From an uncultured Oscillospiraceae bacterium (GTDB lineage Bacteria > Bacillota > Clostridia > Oscillospirales > Oscillospiraceae): DNA of 6,131 nucleotides. Shown piece after piece: positions 1 through 4,062 of this stretch. Under the pieces are notes generated by a model. It did no database searches. It had not been told where the DNA came from and was given only the letters and a program-made list of their open reading frames with translations. The stretch lies in contig CAKTIH010000124.1 of NCBI GenBank assembly GCA_934565615.1, positions 1 through 6,131 of the forward strand, in the 5' to 3' direction. Each line of letters starts with the position of its first letter. The first letter of the stretch is position 1. The position numbers and the translations under genes were made by a program.

Positions 1-263
1 TGGGTCTCCTTCAGGCCGCCGGGATAACCGGAGTGGGTACGGTAGTACTTCTGCTCCAGCTTCTTGCCGGTGAGGACAGCGTCCTTGGCGTTGATGATGA
101 TGACATAGTCACCGCAGTCAACATGAGGAGTATAATCGGTCTTGAGCTTGCCGCGGAGAATATCAGCGGCCAGTGCAGCGGTCTTGCCCATAGGCTTGCC
201 GGCTGCGTCAAGGATGTACCATTTACGCTCAACGGTCTCCTTGGTCAGCATAGTAGTGGACAT
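1..263 (-). CDS. rplM: 50S ribosomal protein L13, 5' part (truncated by window edge)
   Basis: Reading the minus strand from the ATG at 263-261 gives 87 codons that run off the left edge. The usual length is about 142-148 residues, so roughly 60% is present. Recognisable L13 blocks in order are RKWYILDAAGK (about 13-23), DILRGK (about 34-39), YTPHVDCGDYVIIINA (about 44-59), LTGKKLEQKYY (about 64-74) and HSGYPGGLKET at the end. L13 binds 23S rRNA early in 50S assembly. The start is fixed by GGAGG at 275-271, 7 nt upstream. Two other ATGs are in frame: one at 251-249 is less well placed, and one at 305-303 lacks a ribosome binding site. In Firmicutes rplM is normally followed by rpsI (S9), which would lie left of the window. 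The gene is divergent from ttcA and has its own promoter. Confidence 0.97.
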   Translation of the reverse strand, partial: MSTTMLTKETVERKWYILDAAGKPMGKTAALAADILRGKLKTDYTPHVDCGDYVIIINAKDAVLTGKKLEQKYYRTHSGYPGGLKET

Positions 264-337
264 GTTCTTGCCTCCATATAAATGATAAATGTTTTGACAT
301 TTCATGCGCGCGAAAGTACAATATATCCCAAACGCGC
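264..337 (-). promoter_or_regulatory. Structured 5' leader of rplM; candidate L13 autoregulatory leader
   Basis: The predicted transcript begins near 337 and carries about 74 nt before the rplM ATG. Two hairpins are visible. Near the 5' end, GCGCG (337-333) can pair with CGCGC (312-308, or 310-306 in another register) around a loop of about 20 nt. Closer to the gene, AAATGT (302-297) and ACATTT (292-287) pair perfectly around the 4-nt loop CAAA. An outer ATG (305-303) and CAT (284-282) extend this stem across a 2-nt bulge. The ribosome binding site at 275-271 lies just beyond and is not paired. Firmicutes rplM-rpsI mRNAs are known to carry an 'L13 leader' RNA thought to mediate autoregulation. 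Whether this leader fits that covariance model could not be tested here. Confidence 0.5.
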
Positions 338-343
338 CTTATC

Positions 344-372
344 TTTATATCACAAGGAACCGAGCATGTCAA
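344..372 (-). promoter_or_regulatory. Sigma-A-type promoter of rplM, near consensus with extended -10
   Basis: On the minus strand, TTGACA (372-367) is a perfect -35. A 17-nt spacer (366-350) follows, then TATAAA (349-344) as the -10, one mismatch from TATAAT. The spacer ends in TGTGA, so TGA immediately precedes the -10 and forms an extended -10 (TGn). Transcription should start near 337. An A-rich stretch lies directly upstream (see 373-445). This is the strongest promoter I can see in the window, as expected for a ribosomal protein gene. Confidence 0.85.
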
Positions 373-445
373 CAGCAAATTTGATTTTGATTTTTAAAGC
401 TCTCAAATACTCTGAAATACGCCTAAATGCTACTGAAATCTAAAT
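373..445. promoter_or_regulatory. A/T-rich UP-element-like region with helically phased A-tracts
   Basis: Immediately upstream of the rplM -35, the minus strand reads as A-runs (about 398-378), matching the position and flavour of an UP element contacted by the RNA polymerase alpha subunits. Further upstream AAA runs occur on the plus strand at 405-407, 415-417, 425-427 and 436-438, spaced 10, 10 and 11 bp, which is one helical turn. Two of the units, 401-410 and 411-420, are tandem 10-mers differing at one base. Phased A-tracts bend DNA. The region also lies upstream of ttcA, for which I could find no convincing -35/-10 pair, so it may serve both divergent genes. Confidence 0.45.
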
Positions 446-477
446 TCGATTTTTCACTTTACCGAAGGAGAAAAACC

Positions 478-1212
478 ATGAGAGACGCACTTAGTGACTT
501 TACAGGGACAGTCCGCCGCGCCGTGGACGATTACCGTATGATACAGGCGGGTGACCGCGTGGCCGTCGGCGTGTCAGGAGGGAAGGACAGCATGATCCTG
601 CTCCTCGCGCTGGACTGCCTGAGAAAATATTACCCGGAGCCGTTCGAGCTCGAGGCCGTGACGATAGAGCTGGGCTTCGAGGGCATGGACTTCACGCCCG
701 TGCGCGAGCTGTGCGGGAAGCTCGATATACCGTATACCTGCGTCAGGACCGATATCAAGGAGATCGTCTTTGATGTGCGCAAGGAGGATAACCCCTGCTC
801 GCTGTGTGCGAAGATGCGCCGCGGCGCGCTCAACAACGTCCTGCGTGAGCGCGATCTCAACAAGCTCGCGCTCGGCCACCACTTTGACGACGCGGTTGAG
901 ACCTATATGATGAGCCTGCTGTTTGAGGGGCGCATAAGCTGCTTCCAGCCCGTGACCTTCCTCGACCGCTCCGGCGTTACCCAGATACGCCCGCTCATCT
1001 ACGCCGGGGAGCAGAAGATAACGAACCTCGCGCGAGAGCTCAATGTGCCGATCGTCGAGAACCCGTGCCCGGAGGACAAGGGCAGCAAGCGCTATGAGAT
1101 AAAGCATCTGCTCAAGACCATGAGCGCGCAGTACCCGGACATGAAGTCCAAGATCTTCGGTGCGATGCAGCGTCTGCCGCTCAAGGGCTGGGAGCCGGCA
1201 GGGCGGAAATAG
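478..1212 (+). CDS. ttcA: TtcA-family PP-loop ATPase, probable tRNA 2-thiocytidine(32) synthetase
   Basis: The protein has 244 residues from the ATG at 478, chosen because AAGGAG (465-470) sits 7 nt upstream. An in-frame ATG at 427 has no ribosome binding site. The PP-loop SGGKDS (33-38) binds ATP and adenylates the target base. The GHHFDD block (133-138) is typical of the TtcA/TilS superfamily. Cys107 and Cys110 form the CxxC in PCSLC, and Cys197 in NPCPED aligns with the third cysteine of E. coli TtcA. In TtcA these three ligands hold the [4Fe-4S] cluster that passes sulfur to C32 of tRNA. The cysteines and the lack of TilS C-terminal domains argue against lysidine synthetase. At 244 residues it is shorter than E. 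coli TtcA (311), so this is a compact subfamily and the exact substrate is inferred. It is divergent from rplM. No terminator is visible after its stop, so it may read through into rimM. Confidence 0.85.
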   Translation: MRDALSDFTGTVRRAVDDYRMIQAGDRVAVGVSGGKDSMILLLALDCLRKYYPEPFELEAVTIELGFEGMDFTPVRELCGKLDIPYTCVRTDIKEIVFDVRKEDNPCSLCAKMRRGALNNVLRERDLNKLALGHHFDDAVETYMMSLLFEGRISCFQPVTFLDRSGVTQIRPLIYAGEQKITNLARELNVPIVENPCPEDKGSKRYEIKHLLKTMSAQYPDMKSKIFGAMQRLPLKGWEPAGRK

Positions 1213-1216
1213 ACGG

Positions 1217-1245
1217 TTGGCAAAGGCCGGGGCACATGGTATAAT
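1217..1245 (+). promoter_or_regulatory. Sigma-A-type promoter of the rimM-trmD-rsmA operon
   Basis: TTGGCA (1217-1222, one mismatch from TTGACA) is followed by a 17-nt spacer and a perfect TATAAT (1240-1245). TGG directly before the -10 makes it an extended -10. The promoter starts 5 nt after the ttcA stop codon. Transcription is expected to begin near 1251-1253, giving a leader of about 45 nt before rimM. With no terminator visible upstream, rimM probably receives both its own transcripts and read-through from ttcA. Confidence 0.8.
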
Positions 1246-1255
1246 GCTATAACAA

Positions 1256-1297
1256 CTCAACGGAGGAGCGGCGCGGGACGCGCGGCGCATTTGAGAT
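1256..1297 (+). promoter_or_regulatory. rimM leader: strong Shine-Dalgarno separated from the start by a GC-rich hairpin
   Basis: The only good ribosome binding site, GGAGGAG (1262-1268), ends 29 nt before the rimM ATG at 1298, too far for direct use. Between them GCGCG (1271-1275) and CGCGC (1279-1283) form a hairpin with loop GGA. It is extended by G1268-C1286 and C1269-G1285 across a G/G mismatch. Folding this hairpin leaves about 11 nt between the Shine-Dalgarno core and the start. In addition CTCAA (1256-1260) can pair with TTGAG (1291-1295), enclosing both elements. A stop codon in frame at 1292-1294 rules out a longer RimM. The bridging role is inferred from structure only. Confidence 0.6.
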
Positions 1298-1786
1298 ATG
1301 GAAAAACGTGAATTTATCGACGCGGGACGCATCGTGAACACGCACGGCGTCGCGGGCGAGGTGAAGATAGAGGTCTGGCTGGATTCGCCGAAGTTCTTCC
1401 GGAGCTTCAAGCGCATATACCTCGGCGAGCGGGAGATGAGGGTAGTCTCCGCAAGGACGCATAAGGATTTCGTTATCGCAAAGCTTGAGGGCATCGACGA
1501 TATAAACGCCGCGATGGCACTCAAGGGACGCGAGGTAACCGTCCGCCGCGAGGATGCGGCGCTGCCGCACGGGGCGTTCTTCCTGCAGGACATCCTCGGC
1601 GCGCGCGTCGTGGACGAGAACGGGAACGAGATAGGCGAGCTGGTAGAGATAATGGAGCGCCCGGCGTCGAACGTGTACGTCGTGAAAGGGGAGACGGAGC
1701 ACCTGATCCCAGCCGTGCCGGAGTTTGTGCTGGCAACGGACGCGGAGAACGGCGTCATAACCGTAAGGCTCATCGAGGGGATGTAA
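1298..1786 (+). CDS. rimM: Ribosome maturation factor RimM (16S rRNA processing protein)
   Basis: The protein has 162 residues, a normal length. The start MEKREFIDAGRIVNTHG aligns directly with Firmicutes RimM N-termini, and the frame is closed just upstream. The N-terminal RimM beta-barrel (about 6-85) carries the family motif GRIVNTHGVAGEVKIE. It is followed by a PRC-barrel (about 92-162) with FFLQDILGARVVDENGNEIG, then NVYVVKG and LIPAVPEFV, and it ends in the family-typical IEGM. RimM binds ribosomal protein S19 and helps late folding of the 30S head in the cytoplasm. It is the first gene of the operon. The trmD start follows 3 nt after its stop, so the two are probably translationally linked. 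The pairing with trmD is the classical one, but the usual rpsP upstream is missing. Confidence 0.96.
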   Translation: MEKREFIDAGRIVNTHGVAGEVKIEVWLDSPKFFRSFKRIYLGEREMRVVSARTHKDFVIAKLEGIDDINAAMALKGREVTVRREDAALPHGAFFLQDILGARVVDENGNEIGELVEIMERPASNVYVVKGETEHLIPAVPEFVLATDAENGVITVRLIEGM

Positions 1787-1789
1787 GGC

Positions 1790-3082
1790 ATGCGCATAGA
1801 TATAATGACACTTTTCCCCGCGACGGTCGATGCGGTGCTCCATGAGAGCATCATAGGCCGCGCGGCGAAGAAGGGCATAGTTGAAATAAACTGCGTGCAG
1901 ATACGCGACTATACCGAGAACAAGCAGAACCAGGTGGACGATTACCCCTACGGCGGCGGCTTCGGCTGCGTGATGATGGCGCAGCCGCTCAAGAGCTGTC
2001 TCGATGCGATAAAGGCGCAGACGGATGGCATGCGCCGCCGCGTGATATACATGTCCCCGCAGGGCAAGCCATATACGCAGGAGACGGCAAAGCGCCTAAA
2101 GCGCGATTACGATCATCTCGTGCTCGTCTGCGGGCACTATGAGGGCGTGGACGAGCGCTTCATCGAGGAGTGCGTCGATGAGGAGATATCGCTTGGCGAC
2201 TTCGTCCTCACCGGCGGCGAGATCGCGGCGATGGCCGTGGCTGATTCGGTGTGCCGCCTTGTGCCGGGAGTGCTTGCCGACGAGCAGTGCTACACCGGCG
2301 AGAGCCACTGGGACGGGCTGCTGGAGTACCCGCAGTATACGCGCCCGGAGGTCTGGGAGGGGCGCGCCGTGCCGGAGGTGCTGCTGAACGGAGATCACAG
2401 CCGGGTTGAGCTCTGGCGGCGGCGTCAGCAGCTTGAGAGAACGAAGGAGAAAAGACCGGATATGTACGAAAAGTTCGAGCCGCAGGACGAGACGGACAGA
2501 AAACTCATGAAGGACATCGAGCGCAGCGACGGGCGCATAAAGCTCACGGAGAAACTGGCGTGCGTCCCGGCGGAAAAAGAGGACGTTGACCACATAATGG
2601 AGATCGTCGGCTACGCGCGCAGGTCGCTCAAAGCGCTGAACGTCGACCAGTGGCAGGGCGACTACCCCGACAGGGCGACCTTCGAGGGAGACATTGAGCG
2701 CGGCGAGCTATATAAGCTCATGCACGGCGGCGACCTTGCGGGCTTCTTCATGCTCTCCGACCGCGAGGAGCCGACCTACGCCGACATTACCGACGGCAAG
2801 TGGAGCTCCGATGCGCCTTACTGCGTCATGCACCGCAGCGCGATAGCCGAGGAGTACCGCGGCAGCGGCATGTCGGGCTATCTTATAAAATGCGTGGAGG
2901 AGCTGACGCGCAGCCACGGGCGGCGCTATGTCAGGATCGACACGCACCGCAACAACAAGCCCATGCAGAAGCTGCTGCGAAACAGCGGCTACCGTTACCG
3001 GGGAAATATCCTCATCACAGGTGAGCCGGGGCACGACCCGCACCGGCAGGCCTTTGAAAAAATGCTGAAGGACAAGAAATGA
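1790..3082 (+). CDS. trmD: tRNA (guanine(37)-N1)-methyltransferase TrmD fused to a C-terminal GNAT acetyltransferase
   Basis: The protein has 430 residues, whereas TrmD is usually about 240-255. Residues 1-245 form a complete TrmD of the SPOUT class, which transfers methyl from S-adenosylmethionine to G37 next to the tRNA anticodon and prevents +1 frameshifting. Visible motifs are the start RIDIMTLFP, DDYPYGGG (50-57), the trefoil-knot SAM site CGHYEGVDER (114-123) and SLGDFVLTGGE (134-144), Arg156 (equivalent to catalytic Arg154), YPQYTRPEVW (180-189) and the C-terminal WRRRQ helix (209-213). The catalytic Asp169 position appears to hold Glu171. From about residue 257 a GNAT domain follows in the same frame (see separate entry). 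GAGGGG at 1775-1780 provides the ribosome binding site 9 nt upstream. The stop overlaps the rsmA start as ATGA. The TrmD part is near certain. The fusion is what the sequence reads, but an assembly indel cannot be excluded from one window. Confidence 0.93.
   Translation: MRIDIMTLFPATVDAVLHESIIGRAAKKGIVEINCVQIRDYTENKQNQVDDYPYGGGFGCVMMAQPLKSCLDAIKAQTDGMRRRVIYMSPQGKPYTQETAKRLKRDYDHLVLVCGHYEGVDERFIEECVDEEISLGDFVLTGGEIAAMAVADSVCRLVPGVLADEQCYTGESHWDGLLEYPQYTRPEVWEGRAVPEVLLNGDHSRVELWRRRQQLERTKEKRPDMYEKFEPQDETDRKLMKDIERSDGRIKLTEKLACVPAEKEDVDHIMEIVGYARRSLKALNVDQWQGDYPDRATFEGDIERGELYKLMHGGDLAGFFMLSDREEPTYADITDGKWSSDAPYCVMHRSAIAEEYRGSGMSGYLIKCVEELTRSHGRRYVRIDTHRNNKPMQKLLRNSGYRYRGNILITGEPGHDPHRQAFEKMLKDKK
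2558..3079 (+). other. GNAT-type N-acetyltransferase domain at the C-terminus of TrmD
   Basis: This marks residues 257-430 of the trmD product. The order of elements is that of a complete Gcn5-related acetyltransferase. There is an N-terminal strand and helix (ACVPAEKEDVDHIMEIV, 257-273), a W-Q-x-D-Y-P segment (288-293) and central strands (AGFFMLSD, 317-324). The acetyl-CoA pyrophosphate loop is R357-G-S-G360-M-S within EEYRGSGMSGYLIK. It has Ser where the classical Q/R-x-x-G-x-G/A motif ends in G or A. The C-terminal motif is RIDTHRNNKPMQKLL (382-396) followed by NSGYRYRG (398-405). Stand-alone GNATs of this kind are common in gut Firmicutes, with varied or unknown substrates. There is no well-placed ribosome binding site and start that would give a complete separate GNAT, so it should be made only as part of the fusion. 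Substrate unknown. Confidence 0.8.
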
Positions 3083-3951
3083 ATCTGCTGACGGACATCA
3101 ATTATATACATGACCTGCTCGCGCGGCACGGCTTCCGCTTTTCAAAGTCGCTCGGGCAGAACTTCCTCACGGCCTCATGGGTGCCGGAGGACATCGCCGA
3201 GTCCGCGGGGCTTAATGAGAACACGGGCGTGCTGGAGATCGGCGCGGGCGTCGGCTGCCTCACGCGCGAGCTTTCGGCGAGAGCGGGAAAGGTAGTGTGC
3301 GTCGAGCTTGACCGAGCGCTTGAGCCTATCCTTGCCGAGACGCTCATCGGCTGCAAAAATGTCGAGATGGTCTACGGGGACATTCTCAAGCAGGATATCC
3401 CGGCGCTTGTTGCGGAAAAGCTCAATGGGCTGCGCCCCGTGGTGTGCGCAAACCTGCCGTACAATGTCACCTCTCCGCTGCTCACGGCGCTTATCGAGGC
3501 CAGCTGTTTTGAGAGCATCACGGTAATGATCCAGCGCGAGGTCGCGCGGCGCATCTGCTCAAAGCCCGGCACGGCGGACTACGGCGCGTTCGGCATCTTT
3601 GTGCAGTGGTACATGGAACCGGAGCTGCTGTTTGATGTGGCGCCGTCCTGCTTCGTCCCGCAGCCGAAAGTGACCTCGAGCGTCATCCACCTGAAAAGGC
3701 GGGAGGAGCACCCCACCGAGGTCAAGGATGAGAAGCTCATGTTCCGCATCATCCGCGCCGCTTTCAACCAGAGACGCAAGACTCTTGTGAACGCTATAAG
3801 CTCCCAGTTGGGCGAAATCACCAAGGATCAGGCCGAGCGGGCGCTCGCAGAATGCGGATACGATACGCGGATCCGCGGAGAAGTGTTGGATATTAGTGGT
3901 TTTGCGAAAATCTCAGATAAAATATTGGCTATAATAAATGCAGATTTGTGA
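3079..3951 (+). CDS. rsmA: 16S rRNA (adenine(1518)-N6/adenine(1519)-N6)-dimethyltransferase
   Basis: The protein has 290 residues, normal for KsgA/RsmA. It dimethylates two adjacent adenosines in the 3'-terminal helix of 16S rRNA as a late checkpoint of 30S assembly; loss in other bacteria gives kasugamycin resistance. Motifs seen are KSLGQNFL (23-30), the SAM glycine loop LEIGAGVG (52-59), the acidic ribose-binding end of strand 2 in CVELD (74-78, Glu76), GDIL (100-103), catalytic NLPY (125-128), PSCFVPQPKVTSSV (about 193-206) and the C-terminal FNQRRKTL. AAGGA at 3068-3072, inside the end of trmD, gives the ribosome binding site 6 nt before the ATG. Start and trmD stop share ATGA, implying coupled translation. 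The last 20-odd codons are markedly A/T-rich compared with the rest. No terminator with a T-run follows. Confidence 0.97.
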   Translation: MNLLTDINYIHDLLARHGFRFSKSLGQNFLTASWVPEDIAESAGLNENTGVLEIGAGVGCLTRELSARAGKVVCVELDRALEPILAETLIGCKNVEMVYGDILKQDIPALVAEKLNGLRPVVCANLPYNVTSPLLTALIEASCFESITVMIQREVARRICSKPGTADYGAFGIFVQWYMEPELLFDVAPSCFVPQPKVTSSVIHLKRREEHPTEVKDEKLMFRIIRAAFNQRRKTLVNAISSQLGEITKDQAERALAECGYDTRIRGEVLDISGFAKISDKILAIINADL

Positions 3952-3961
3952 TTAAAATCTA

Positions 3962-3991
3962 TTGAAAAAATAGCACTTTATGTGATATCCT
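3962..3991 (+). promoter_or_regulatory. Candidate promoter of ppdK
   Basis: TTGAAA (3962-3967) is followed by an 18-nt spacer and TATCCT (3986-3991), preceded by TGA as an extended -10. The upstream run TGTGATAT matches the same eight bases at the rplM -10. The -10 has two mismatches, so this is weaker than the other two promoters. Start of transcription would be near 3997-3999, giving a leader of about 65 nt. A second possible -10, TATAAT at 3930-3935 inside the end of rsmA, has no matching -35. Confidence 0.5.
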
Positions 3992-3994
3992 AAG

Positions 3995-4016
3995 GAGTGC
4001 AGAAGATACTGCATTC
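3995..4016 (+). promoter_or_regulatory. Hairpin at or near the 5' end of the ppdK transcript
   Basis: Bases 3995-4002 pair with 4009-4016 as an 8-bp stem containing one G-U pair, around the 6-nt loop AAGATA. It is not followed by a T-run, so a rho-independent terminator for rsmA is unlikely. If transcription starts at the predicted site, the hairpin lies at the extreme 5' end of the mRNA, a position where stem-loops are known to protect transcripts from decay. The rest of the leader to 4048 looks unstructured and A/T-rich. Confidence 0.45.
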
Positions 4017-4062
4017 ACCGTTATCTGCCAAATCTTAATTTACCATAGAAAGGATAAAAAAG

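Noticed and set aside
264..305. In-frame upstream ATG (305-303) that would add 14 residues to L13
   Set aside because: No ribosome binding site before it, it lies in the hairpin, and L13 homologues begin at or near the ATG at 263.
434..456. Small stem-loop in the ttcA leader (AAATC with GATTT)
   Set aside because: Five A/T-rich base pairs with a bulged extension are expected by chance in such A/T-rich DNA.
427..477. Longer ttcA product starting at the ATG at 427
   Set aside because: No Shine-Dalgarno precedes 427, whereas AAGGAG sits 7 nt before the ATG at 478. The extra 17 residues do not resemble a TtcA N-terminus.
574..1878. 434-codon open frame on the minus strand across ttcA and rimM
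   Set aside because: It is antisense to three real genes (ttcA, rimM and the start of trmD) with no ribosome binding site or family resemblance. A GC-rich shadow.
2597..3082. Separate GNAT gene starting at Met270 within trmD
   Set aside because: AGAGGA at 2579-2584 is 12 nt away and the product would lack the first strand and helix of the GNAT fold, so a complete independent protein is not made from there.
3930..3935. TATAAT inside the end of rsmA as the ppdK promoter
   Set aside because: Good -10 but no -35-like hexamer at 16-18 nt spacing and no TGn extension. Kept only as an alternative.
3995..4016. Rho-independent terminator after rsmA
   Set aside because: The stem is only 8 bp with a G-U pair and is followed by ACCGTTATC, not a T-run.
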